Below the pieces are notes generated by a model. It made no database searches. It worked only from the letters and a program-made list of their open reading frames with translations, and was not told the DNA's origin. From Clostridiales bacterium (GTDB lineage: Bacteria; Bacillota; Clostridia; Saccharofermentanales; Saccharofermentanaceae), in assembly GCA_017551865.1 (NCBI GenBank), contig JAFZKB010000002.1:1-64000 (forward strand): DNA of 64,000 nt, read 5' to 3'. The first letter of the stretch is position 1. The number at the start of each line of letters is the position of its first letter. The position numbers and the translations under genes were made by a program. Below are positions 1 to 8,036 of the stretch, piece after piece.

Positions 1-39
1 ACTGGCTTGTAAAGATATGAGGAGAAAAGAAGATTTATG

Positions 40-522
40 TTATTCCTCAACCGTATTCCATCCTTTGCAGACATCTATCCAAGAAGCAAAAGATGAATAC
101 TTCTCTAACTCATCAAGAGTCAACTCGATTGCACTATTGCTGCTACCACATGCAGGAAAAACGGTTTCAAATCTTTTAAGCGATTCATCAAGGTAAATGG
201 TAACACCATCGTTGACAGCAAAAGGACAAACACCACCAACTGCATGTCCGATCATACTGAGAGCTTCATCGGGAGTCAGCATTTTTGCCTTGGTTCCAAA
301 CTGGGCTTTGTATTTGGGATTATCAATCTTTGCGTCACCAGCAGCAACTATCAGGATGGGTGATCCATCTACCATAAAAGATAATGTCTTTGCTATTCGG
401 CAGGGTTCGCAGATAAGTGCTTGTGCAGCAAGTTCGACTGTTGCGCTTGATACTTCAAACTCTTGTACCCGATCTTCTATTCCGTGTGTTGCAAAGAAAG
501 CTTTTACTTTTTCGATTGCCAT
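40..522 (-). CDS. YbaK/EbsC-family aminoacyl-tRNA deacylase
   Basis: A 160-residue protein filling the single YbaK/EbsC (ProX-like) editing domain. This family hydrolyses mischarged aminoacyl-tRNA (for example Cys- or Ala-tRNAPro) in the cytoplasm. Visible family features are the 'CRIAKTL' segment carrying the conserved lysine, the 'VAAGDAKID' strand and the 'GGVCPFA' loop. I chose the ATG at 522 rather than an in-frame start 30 nt upstream because GGAGGTG sits 8 nt before it. It lies 26 nt downstream of the XRE-cupin gene on the same strand, so the two are probably co-transcribed with the regulator first. The substrate amino acid cannot be told from sequence. Confidence 0.85.
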   Translation of the reverse strand: MAIEKVKAFFATHGIEDRVQEFEVSSATVELAAQALICEPCRIAKTLSFMVDGSPILIVAAGDAKIDNPKYKAQFGTKAKMLTPDEALSMIGHAVGGVCPFAVNDGVTIYLDESLKRFETVFPACGSSNSAIELTLDELEKYSSFASWIDVCKGWNTVEE

Positions 523-548
523 ATTGATTACACCTCCACAAGCTTTTA

Positions 549-1103
549 TCAATTAGGATAAAAAATGATATTGTAAACAGAACACTTCCCGTTATAAGGA
601 TTGTTATATTCGTGAGAAACGTCTGCGCGAAATCGGATAGCCTCATTTTTCTTGATAGTGACTTCCTCGCCGTTGATTATTAGTTGTAGTTTTCCGTTCA
701 AAACCATGATGTATTCTTCTACTCCATCACTATGCTTATCCGAAGCATGTTGACATCCCGGATCAAATTCTATGAAAAACATCTCCATATTCCGAATAGG
801 ATCATACGGAAAAACAGGAAAGGCTCTCATACGACCATTGTCTTCCTCTATAGGTTCGGTTCCACAAACATTAATACAAGAATAATCGGTTTGCTGTTCC
901 TCTAAGAACGCAGATAATGGAGTTTTTAATCCCGTTGCTATTTTCCATAATGTAGTAATAGTAGGAGTTGACTGCCCTCTCTCGATCTGTCCAAGCATAG
1001 GTTTGCTGACTCCGGTTACTTTCGAAGCCTCATCTAAGCTCATATTGTTTTTAGTTCTGATTTCTCGAAGTCGTTCTCCTATCTGAGATGTTGGTTCGTT
1101 CAT
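549..1103 (-). CDS. XRE-family regulator with C-terminal cupin domain
   Basis: A 184-residue protein with an N-terminal helix-turn-helix (about residues 8-62; 'MSLDEASKVTGVSKPMLGQ' is the core) and a C-terminal cupin_2 domain (about 110-182, with 'CQHASDKHSDGVEEYIMV' and 'GEEVTIKKNEAIRF'). Such proteins are one-component transcription regulators whose cupin binds a small ligand. It is the first gene of a two-gene unit with the YbaK-like protein and diverges from the primase-helicase gene across 200 bp, so it could control both; that is inference. Nothing resembling a partner toxin is adjacent. Confidence 0.88.
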   Translation of the reverse strand: MNEPTSQIGERLREIRTKNNMSLDEASKVTGVSKPMLGQIERGQSTPTITTLWKIATGLKTPLSAFLEEQQTDYSCINVCGTEPIEEDNGRMRAFPVFPYDPIRNMEMFFIEFDPGCQHASDKHSDGVEEYIMVLNGKLQLIINGEEVTIKKNEAIRFRADVSHEYNNPYNGKCSVYNIIFYPN

Positions 1104-1137
1104 TTGATTTCACCGTAGTATAAAAAGATATAACAAA

Positions 1138-1168
1138 AGTATAACATAACATACATAACATGTGTCAA
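1138..1168 (-). promoter_or_regulatory. Promoter of the XRE-cupin/YbaK unit
   Basis: On the minus strand, TTGACA (1168-1163) is followed after 19 bp by TATACT (1143-1138). The spacer carries direct repeats of the type ATAACATA, which could be the regulator's own binding sites. On the plus strand TATAAT at 1235-1240 is the likely -10 for the divergent gene. Confidence 0.5.
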
Positions 1169-1303
1169 GATACTGCGTTATTGTGAGACAATTACTTGAC
1201 AAAGCATATGCGTCTGTTGGCTTGCGGTGGATGATATAATGAAAATCGATATGGGAAGTACCTGACCAATTGTTTTCAAAGCAATTTAGCGAGGATAGGA
1301 CAC

Positions 1304-4246
1304 GTGCGTATTTTGGCAGATGATCAGTTCAATGAGCTTACTGAGCACATAAAGCAACTTGAGGCGGAAAATCAGTATCTCAAGAAGTTGTTGGATGATG
1401 CCGGTATTTCCTATGATAAAACAGACAATACGTCTGAGCATAACGAACCGCAAGCAATAAACATTAAAGAAGAAACCATTACCGAGAACCATATTAATTT
1501 CTATTATTCCATGTTCAAGGGACGTAAAGATGTCTATAGTCTCCGTTCCGGCAAACCAAATACCAAGACGGGGAAGCACGGTTATTACACTCAATGTGAT
1601 AATTTCTGGAAGTATGGACTTTGCGGTAAGAGAGACGGCAAAAATGTCAAATGTCAGACATGTCCAAATCAGAAGTATAAGCCTCTTGTTGGAAAGATAA
1701 TATATGAGCATTTAATGGGGGTTAAAGAAGATTGCTCGGATGTTGTTGGGCTATACCCTGTTTGGCCGGATGGAACCTGCTATTATCTTGTCTTCGACTT
1801 TGATAATCACGACGATAGTTCAGACTCTTTAAAATGGCAGGAAGAAGCAAATGCTTTGAGAGCAATCTGTGCCGACAATGATGTACCTTGTCTTGTCGAG
1901 AGATCACGTTCCGGGAAAGGTGCGCATGTGTGGATCTTTTTCGAAAAGGCGATAAGCATTAAGAAGGCAAGGTTGTTTGGAGCAACCTTGTTGGACAAGG
2001 GAGCTGAGAGTGTCAACCAGATGTCCTTTGATACTTACGATAGAATGATCCCGACCCAGGACAAACTCCCGGAAGGCAGTCTCGGGAACCTTGTAGCACT
2101 TCCATTACAGGGACGCACAGTGAAAAACGGAAATAGTGTCTTTGTAGATGAAAACTGGCAACCTTACTACGATCAGTGGGGTGTACTCAAGAATACAGGT
2201 AAGCTCAGTGAAGCATTCATAGATGACAAATTGTCTTCTTGGGGGAATAAGTATAGTATCAGTAACAGTGATAATGATAACGAATCGCCGAGACAGATAT
2301 CGATAAATGATACTCCGTGGGAAAACAAAAACGGATTCGAGAGTTCTGACACAGAAGGAACTATTCGAATAGTACTCGCAGATAAAGTGTATGTGGATAA
2401 GACAGGCATCAAGCCAAGACTTCAAAATAAGATACGAAGATTGGCCGCATATAATAATCCGGAGTATTTCAAGAATCAGGCGATGGGAATATCGACCTTT
2501 GGAATACCGAGGGTAGTGTATTCCGGAGAGGATACAGAACAATTCATATCCATCCCGCGAGGCTGCCTTAATAAGCTCTGTGAGAATCTTGATGCAGCAT
2601 CGATCAAATATTATGTTGATGATAAACGTAACAACGGCAAAGAGATTAATGTTTCTTTCAAAGGCGATCTGTATCCGGAACAATATGATGCTGTTCGAAG
2701 ATTATCGGGGTATGATATTGGAGTACTTGCTGCGGCAACGGGATTTGGAAAGACCGTAGTAGGTTCGTATCTGATATCAGAACGAAAGGTAAATACTCTG
2801 ATCCTCGTTCATACAAGTGAGATCATGCAAAACTGGATAACTGATCTTGAAAGGTTCCTTGATATTGATGAAGAGTATCCGCAGTACACTACTAAGACCG
2901 GGCGGGTGAAGACCCGAAAAAGCCTGATAGGAAGACTTACCGGGTCGCATAATTCCATGACAGGTATTATTGATGTCGCTATGGTGTCTTCTTTGGGATC
3001 AAAAGATACGATAAAATCATTTGTCAAAGAGTATGGCATGGTGATAATGGATGAATGTCACCATGGCGCGGCAGAGAGTATAGAGGCTGTTCTGTCGGAG
3101 GTAAATGCAAAGTATGTTTATGGACTGACGGCTACTGTTAAGCGTGAAGACGGGAAAGACAAAACAGTGCTAATGCAGTTCGGTCCGGTGCGTTTCAGGT
3201 TTACAGCCAAAGATAAGATCCGCTTGCAAGGGATGGAGCATGTTCTCGAGCCGCGTTTTACTCCTATCGTTTCTACAAAAGAAAAACTGACATCAAATGA
3301 AGCATATGAAATCGTTGTTAACAGCGAACTTCGTAACATCCTGATTGCATCTGATATTGAAGCGTGTGTAAATCAGGGGCACACTCCGCTAGTGTTGTCG
3401 AAGCGAAAAGCACAACTTGATGTTCTTTTCGAGAAGGTAAAAGACAAAGCCGACCATGTTCTTGTTTTGACTGGAGGCAAAACACAATCCGAAAGGAAAG
3501 AAATGCGAGAGCAACTTTCATCCGTTCCTGAGAATGAATCTCTGATCCTACTAGCAACAGGACAGTACATTGGAGAGGGCTTCAATTGTTCCAGGCTGGA
3601 TACATTGTTTCTTACCATGCCGATTGCATGGGACGGGAATGTGGAACAATACACAGGAAGACTTAACCGAAGCTATGACGGGAAAAGCAGGGTGACAGTA
3701 ATCGATTACGTTGACCATCACATAGAGATGTTTGCCAACATGTATAGTAAGCGCCTTCGAACATACAAAAGAATCGGTTATGAACTGTCACATGATTCGA
3801 AAAGCAAGCCGGACAAAAAATACTTCTATGACAGTGAGACCTATGCTGACGTTTTTCGAGATGACGTCGTTAATGCTAAAGCAGAAGTACTGATCAGTAG
3901 CCCGTATGTGAGTGCTGCCGGAAGTGAACGCCTGCTTCGTGCTTATGCAGCGATGGTTAACAAAGGTGCAAAGGTTTCTCTTACTACCTATCCGTCATCA
4001 CGTTATTCTGATGATATTATGGAGCGAATCAAGAAAATCCATAATAAACTGATAATGGCCGGCATTGAGCTATTGTTTGCTGATCACATCCCTTCGAAAT
4101 ATGCTGTTATCGATAAGGAGATACTCTGGTACGGAAGTATGAATCTTGTGTCAAATATCAGAGAAGATGATGATGAAATGAGGATCGTCAACGGAAGTGT
4201 GGCTAAAGCGTTGGTAGAAGAGCAAACAATTGACAAGCAGGAATAA
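1304..4246 (+). CDS. TOTE-type primase-helicase-PLD nuclease protein
   Basis: A 980-residue multidomain protein. In order: a short coiled coil (about 8-32); a Cys4 knuckle (C98, C107, C117, C120); an archaeo-eukaryotic primase (AEP) domain with the catalytic acidic motif 'VFDFDNHD' (163-170), 'SRSGKGAHVW' (201-210) and 'GNLVALPLQG' (261-270); an SF2 helicase with Walker A 'ATGFGKT' (478-484), DECHH (583-587) and 'EQYTGRLNR' (781-789); and a C-terminal PLD-like domain with H928/K932, G944-S945 and N947. The AEP sequence matches the primase of the TOTE conflict systems described by comparative genomics, thought to act in defence or element conflict. Start is GTG at 1304 with GAGG 9 nt upstream. 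Codon use looks AT-richer than downstream genes. Annotators may label it only DEAD/DEAH helicase. Domain calls are firm; biological role is inferred. Confidence 0.88.
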   Translation: MRILADDQFNELTEHIKQLEAENQYLKKLLDDAGISYDKTDNTSEHNEPQAINIKEETITENHINFYYSMFKGRKDVYSLRSGKPNTKTGKHGYYTQCDNFWKYGLCGKRDGKNVKCQTCPNQKYKPLVGKIIYEHLMGVKEDCSDVVGLYPVWPDGTCYYLVFDFDNHDDSSDSLKWQEEANALRAICADNDVPCLVERSRSGKGAHVWIFFEKAISIKKARLFGATLLDKGAESVNQMSFDTYDRMIPTQDKLPEGSLGNLVALPLQGRTVKNGNSVFVDENWQPYYDQWGVLKNTGKLSEAFIDDKLSSWGNKYSISNSDNDNESPRQISINDTPWENKNGFESSDTEGTIRIVLADKVYVDKTGIKPRLQNKIRRLAAYNNPEYFKNQAMGISTFGIPRVVYSGEDTEQFISIPRGCLNKLCENLDAASIKYYVDDKRNNGKEINVSFKGDLYPEQYDAVRRLSGYDIGVLAAATGFGKTVVGSYLISERKVNTLILVHTSEIMQNWITDLERFLDIDEEYPQYTTKTGRVKTRKSLIGRLTGSHNSMTGIIDVAMVSSLGSKDTIKSFVKEYGMVIMDECHHGAAESIEAVLSEVNAKYVYGLTATVKREDGKDKTVLMQFGPVRFRFTAKDKIRLQGMEHVLEPRFTPIVSTKEKLTSNEAYEIVVNSELRNILIASDIEACVNQGHTPLVLSKRKAQLDVLFEKVKDKADHVLVLTGGKTQSERKEMREQLSSVPENESLILLATGQYIGEGFNCSRLDTLFLTMPIAWDGNVEQYTGRLNRSYDGKSRVTVIDYVDHHIEMFANMYSKRLRTYKRIGYELSHDSKSKPDKKYFYDSETYADVFRDDVVNAKAEVLISSPYVSAAGSERLLRAYAAMVNKGAKVSLTTYPSSRYSDDIMERIKKIHNKLIMAGIELLFADHIPSKYAVIDKEILWYGSMNLVSNIREDDDEMRIVNGSVAKALVEEQTIDKQE

Positions 4247-4484
4247 TCTTTTTATCATCATGATATGCGCTGTGATCATTGATATAAACTGTGATAACGA
4301 TCAGCTGATAACAAATTGATAACAATAGTTCAGATACCCTATAGACACAGGATATTAGAACTCAAATGGAATCAATAGGCATCATGGCTCTTAAACAAAA
4401 TTAGTTAGGATTAGTTTTGACTTAGGGAACTCGAATAATTGCCGGTGGTTTTCCACATTCTGAAAAGCACTGAAAATACAAGGT

Positions 4485-4519
4485 GAAGAAGTTCCGGAGA
4501 CGGAACTTCTTCATTTTTC
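4485..4519 (+). terminator. Rho-independent terminator of the primase-helicase gene
   Basis: A perfect 12-bp stem GAAGAAGTTCCG (4485-4496) and CGGAACTTCTTC (4501-4512) closes on a GAGA tetraloop and is followed by ATTTTTC. Confidence 0.9.
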
Positions 4520-4554
4520 GCCAACAAAATGTCAACAAATATCGCCATAGATAA

Positions 4555-4581
4555 TGTCACCTTTTTTCTCTTTTGACCGTC
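4555..4581 (+). promoter_or_regulatory. Candidate ECF-sigma autoregulatory promoter
   Basis: TGTCAC (4555-4560), a 17-bp spacer, then CGTC (4578-4581), 54 bp before the sigma gene start. This resembles the Bacillus SigX/SigM promoter pattern (TGTAAC or TGAAAC, 16-17 bp, CGAC or CGTC). Most ECF factors drive their own operon, which supports the reading, but the assignment is by eye. Confidence 0.4.
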
Positions 4582-4635
4582 TAATGAGTAGAATAGAAGA
4601 GGAACGATACTTTTGTTCTTCGGGAGGCCGGCCGG

Positions 4636-5118
4636 TTGGATCTAGAACGAATCGTAAATGAATATGGCGATGCGCTGCTTCGCATGTGTTTCTTGTATCT
4701 CAAGGATCATGCGATGGCAGAGGATGCGGTTCAGGAAACGTTTCTGCGGGCATTTCGGCATCAGGATGATTTTCAAGGGAAATCGTCGGTCAAAACATGG
4801 ATCACGCGTATAGCTATCAATGTCTGCAAGGACTTGCTGACGGATCCGTGGGCGAGACACCGGTCAGGTGAAGATCTTTCGGACGAGGCCTCACCTGAAC
4901 CGTCATTTTCTTCAGAGGATCGCTACGTGATTTCCGGGAAGATCGCAAATCTTCCTCCGAAGTACAAAGAGGTCATTCTTCTTCACTATTATCAGGAACT
5001 GAAACTCAGCGAGATCGCGGAGATCCTTGGTGAGTCGGAGGCAACGGTTAAGACACGTCTGAAACGGGCGAGAGATATGCTTCGCTCGGAACTCAAGGGG
5101 GTGTTTGATGATGAATGA
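4636..5118 (+). CDS. ECF-type RNA polymerase sigma factor
   Basis: A 160-residue sigma-70 family protein with region 2 (about 1-70, including 'DHAMAEDAVQETFLRAFRH') and region 4 (about 105-155, including 'YYQELKLSEIAEILGESE'), and no region 1 or 3, which is the ECF layout. It directs RNA polymerase to a small regulon in response to an envelope signal. Start is TTG at 4636 with GGGAGG 8 nt upstream. Its end overlaps the anti-sigma gene by about 11 nt, so the two are translationally coupled. Confidence 0.92.
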   Translation: MDLERIVNEYGDALLRMCFLYLKDHAMAEDAVQETFLRAFRHQDDFQGKSSVKTWITRIAINVCKDLLTDPWARHRSGEDLSDEASPEPSFSSEDRYVISGKIANLPPKYKEVILLHYYQELKLSEIAEILGESEATVKTRLKRARDMLRSELKGVFDDE

Positions 5119-6016
5119 TCTGAGAAGAAAAATAGATGAAGAATTAAAAGACGTCCGTCTTTCCGAGAACCTTAAAGAACGAATACTTGATCAGGCTGAA
5201 AAAACGAAGCCGATTCCGCTCGAAAAGCACTGTGAAAAGCCCAGATGGAGATGGCTTTTGACAGCTGCTGTTGTCGGCATCTTTGTCATGATGATCCCTG
5301 TGACCATATTTGCAGTCACGAGTCTTTATAAGATTTCATTCAGGAAAGACGAGAATCGGGACGGTTCTCTTACCGTGGTGATAGAGAAGGAAAAGACATC
5401 GTCAGACATGAGTACAAGTATCGAATCGGCAGAAGTATCGGCTACTATTGTCTGGAATACCATCATCGAAGTTCAAGAGAATCCGGATGGATCGTTCAGA
5501 TATTATCCAAGAAAAGAAGCATGGATCAAAGAAGGTGACCAGAAGAAGAGGATCGATATCGATCAGTCAGAACAATCCTTCTATTTTCTCTCTTTTACAT
5601 ACCTTCCGGAAGGAATCAGAAGGAGTCTGGAAGAACCGCAGAAATACGAGACAGTTACAGGCGAACTCGCTATTACGCCAATACTGATCATCCTCTATGA
5701 AGAACAAAAATGGGAAATCCCATACTTAACGGGAAAAGGGGCAAAAGCATTTGAAGTTAATGGTCACAGTGCTTTTGCCGTATACAAAGAAAACGGGAAA
5801 GGATTCTGTGAGATTGGAATGGTGCTCGAAGACCGGAATCTTCTGCTAGATATGTTTGTCGGAAGAGAAATCAGCAAGGAGGAAATCGAAAAGATCCTTG
5901 CCGGCGTAGTGGTGGAGGAGAAACCATACTGCGAAGAAGGCTTTTCCGAGATGCCGGCTACAGTCAAGACTTATGAAGAGTTTGTGAAATTGTGGGGAGG
6001 CGAAAACCATGAATAA
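5108..6016 (+). CDS. Membrane anti-sigma factor with large ectodomain
   Basis: About 302 residues. A short cytoplasmic N-terminus (about 1-45, 'LRRKIDEELKDVRLSENLKERIL') should bind the sigma factor. One TM helix follows (about 47-70), then a roughly 230-residue extracytoplasmic region of the DUF4367-like kind ending in 'VKTYEEFVKLWGG'. Start could be ATG 5108 or 5111; AAGGGGGTG lies just upstream. It overlaps both the sigma gene before it and the lipoprotein gene after it. No zinc-binding HxxxCxxC motif is present, so it is not a ZAS-type factor. The anti-sigma role rests on position and topology. Its ectodomain is homologous to the next protein. Confidence 0.75.
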   Translation: MMNDLRRKIDEELKDVRLSENLKERILDQAEKTKPIPLEKHCEKPRWRWLLTAAVVGIFVMMIPVTIFAVTSLYKISFRKDENRDGSLTVVIEKEKTSSDMSTSIESAEVSATIVWNTIIEVQENPDGSFRYYPRKEAWIKEGDQKKRIDIDQSEQSFYFLSFTYLPEGIRRSLEEPQKYETVTGELAITPILIILYEEQKWEIPYLTGKGAKAFEVNGHSAFAVYKENGKGFCEIGMVLEDRNLLLDMFVGREISKEEIEKILAGVVVEEKPYCEEGFSEMPATVKTYEEFVKLWGGENHE

Positions 6017-6866
6017 GAACGGAAAAAGAAAACTGGCAGTTATGCTTATAATGGCAATATTTGTTTCGGCCTGTTCGAAACAAGTGAATGAGAATTCTTC
6101 CGTAACAGAAAATCCTTCGGAAAGTGAGACTCAGACCACTGTCAGTGTGACGGATGACGTGGAAACCATTATGACAGAAGAAACAAACGAGGAACGATCC
6201 GTATACTTTTTCCTGAGAGGGAATGAATCGGCGGGACCCAAACTCAGCGTAGAAAAGAGGATGGATCTGATCCAGTATACATTTGTGTTATATACACCGG
6301 CAGAAGACGACACGAAAAACGAGGGGCGAAGAAGCCAGAAAAGTGTTACAGAGGTTTTCGAGAAAGACGGAGAAACACAGTATGTTATGACATACAAAGA
6401 TGGATCCCGCATAGATATACCGCCTGCGCATTTAGAATTAGGATGCTTGCCTGATGGCGTAAAACAGAACCCGGGAGATACAAGCAAATACGAGAAAGAG
6501 GGAGAAAATCTCGGCATTTCACCAATGCTTATTATGATGGACCAGGAGGGTACGCTTGCTTTCCCTGTGGAGAAAGCAGAACGCTATGAAATCGTGGATG
6601 TGAACGGGAAACCCGGCTATATCATGTATAAGCCGGAAGGTTTTTCCTATGACAAGGAAGTCGGGATCTTCTTTGATGATCTGGACTATCTTCTTGTGAT
6701 GTATCTCGGAAGTGATTATTCGTATGAAGAAGTGTTGAAGATTATGGATGGAGCCAATGTTTCCATGGGAGTGAGTGATGTGTTTCCCACACCCTTATAC
6801 ACATATGAAGACTACATAAGTATGCATATCAGTGATCAGTATCTGGCTGAGGATTGGGATAAGTGA
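6009..6866 (+). CDS. Lipoprotein homologous to the anti-sigma ectodomain
   Basis: A 285-residue protein with a lipoprotein signal (lipobox 'FVSAC', Cys about residue 22) and an acidic Thr/Glu-rich linker. The C-terminal half repeats the pattern of the preceding protein's ectodomain: 'ISPMLIMM' against 'ITPILIIL', 'VDVNGKPGYIMYK' against 'FEVNGHSAFAVYK', and 'TPLYTYEDYISM' against 'ATVKTYEEFVKL'. It overlaps the anti-sigma gene by 8 nt. A surface-anchored copy of a sensor domain could bind the same ligand or compete with the anti-sigma factor; that is inference. Confidence 0.82.
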   Translation: MNKNGKRKLAVMLIMAIFVSACSKQVNENSSVTENPSESETQTTVSVTDDVETIMTEETNEERSVYFFLRGNESAGPKLSVEKRMDLIQYTFVLYTPAEDDTKNEGRRSQKSVTEVFEKDGETQYVMTYKDGSRIDIPPAHLELGCLPDGVKQNPGDTSKYEKEGENLGISPMLIMMDQEGTLAFPVEKAERYEIVDVNGKPGYIMYKPEGFSYDKEVGIFFDDLDYLLVMYLGSDYSYEEVLKIMDGANVSMGVSDVFPTPLYTYEDYISMHISDQYLAEDWDK

Positions 6867-6943
6867 AATAGGCACAGCTGGATGTCTTGTGACTTTTCAT
6901 CCGACTGTTTTTGTTCCCAAATGTACGGCGTGGAAACAACCAT

Positions 6944-6978
6944 AAAATCAATCGTAAAAAAAACGATTGATTTTGCGA
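6944..6978 (+). terminator. Terminator-like hairpin after the sigma operon
   Basis: An 11-bp perfect inverted repeat, AAAATCAATCG (6944-6954) and CGATTGATTTT (6964-6974), around an A-rich 9-nt loop. The terminal TTTT makes it a weak terminator in either direction. Confidence 0.6.
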
Positions 6979-7079
6979 CTAAATACAAGTATATTTCAAT
7001 CAAACCGGATAAGAAGTGGAGTCATAAGTCAGGATCTCTTGGCGCGAAATAAATGGACGCCGCCCAAAGGAGTTGGATC

Positions 7080-7949
7080 ATGAAGAAAGAGAGTTTTTCC
7101 ATCAGGATCAGTGCTGTTTTGGCATATGTTCTGATCGTGTCTTTTCTTATTACTTCGTGTAAAGCATTAGGGAAAAAGAAGTCGGATCCTCTGGGGGAAA
7201 CGACGGTCAATAGTACTTTCCCGGAGCAGTTTCTCGATACGGATCAACTGGCATTTACCGTAACCGGCGTAAATGGCGGTCCTTTCCAGTGGGGGACCGA
7301 TTACTGGACAAGAACAGTTTTTTCCGTCTACTACAATGGAAAGATCACGATAAGGACCACCTATGAAGTAAGTGGTGATCTGGTAGTCACTAAAGACATC
7401 AGTTATGCCCATCTTAAGAGGATCAGAGCTTTGGCGGATTCTTTCCTTGAGAAGGAATCCGAGTACGATCTTGATTTTTCCAACTACTATGATGGAGACA
7501 GCTGGAGCTTTTGTGCTTACGATACCAATGGCAGCAGAGTATTTATCTATAGCGGATTGATATATGGAGTATCTGAACTTGTAAGCATAAAGAATATTCT
7601 TTCCGGTTACGAGGATACGACAAATGCGACTGACAGAGCATACGATATCTTTGAAGGCACATATGTCTGCCCTGATGACGATCAGCAATATGTATCACTT
7701 TATAAGAAAGATAGAAGAATCTATCTTGAAGTGAGATACGAAGGCACGGTGGATCCTGTTGTCTATGAGATACAGGATATAACATATCAGAATGACGGTA
7801 TCTCCTTCGGTTATGTCGAAGATAAGCTATGGCATTATATTGCATATCGTTATTCGCCAGGAAAGACCCAGATCACGGACAAGGATACTTCTGTAGTTTA
7901 TAAAAAGCAGATGAAGACGGAGACGACTCCGGCTGCGTCCGAAGGATAA
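7080..7949 (+). CDS. Hypothetical lipoprotein
   Basis: A 289-residue secreted lipoprotein with a hydrophobic signal segment and lipobox 'LITSC' (Cys about residue 26). ATG 7080 is chosen over an in-frame ATG 27 nt upstream because AAGGAG lies 7 nt before it and it gives a clean signal peptide. The mature part is rich in Tyr, Asp and beta-forming residues with no motif I recognise. It follows the sigma operon but after a hairpin, so it probably has its own promoter. Confidence 0.8.
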   Translation: MKKESFSIRISAVLAYVLIVSFLITSCKALGKKKSDPLGETTVNSTFPEQFLDTDQLAFTVTGVNGGPFQWGTDYWTRTVFSVYYNGKITIRTTYEVSGDLVVTKDISYAHLKRIRALADSFLEKESEYDLDFSNYYDGDSWSFCAYDTNGSRVFIYSGLIYGVSELVSIKNILSGYEDTTNATDRAYDIFEGTYVCPDDDQQYVSLYKKDRRIYLEVRYEGTVDPVVYEIQDITYQNDGISFGYVEDKLWHYIAYRYSPGKTQITDKDTSVVYKKQMKTETTPAASEG

Positions 7950-8036
7950 GAAACGGAACTTTTTCTTTTTTGCTGTTCTGAGTATACGTATCCATATGAT
8001 AGAATCAAATTATCTTGGAAACGGAGGTATCTCAAA

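Larger units (their letters stand above)
4247..4635. other. Intergenic region, possible island boundary
   Basis: 389 bp without a convincing gene. It holds three TGATAAC copies between about 4293 and 4325, a strong terminator (4485-4519), and a candidate ECF-type promoter (4555-4581). Base composition changes across it, from AT-rich upstream to about even downstream by eye. No integrase, tRNA or clear attachment-site duplication is visible. Confidence 0.5.

Noticed and set aside
549..1103. XRE-cupin protein as an antitoxin
   Set aside because: The adjacent protein is a YbaK-type deacylase, not a known toxin family, and cupin-fused XRE proteins are normally ligand-sensing regulators.
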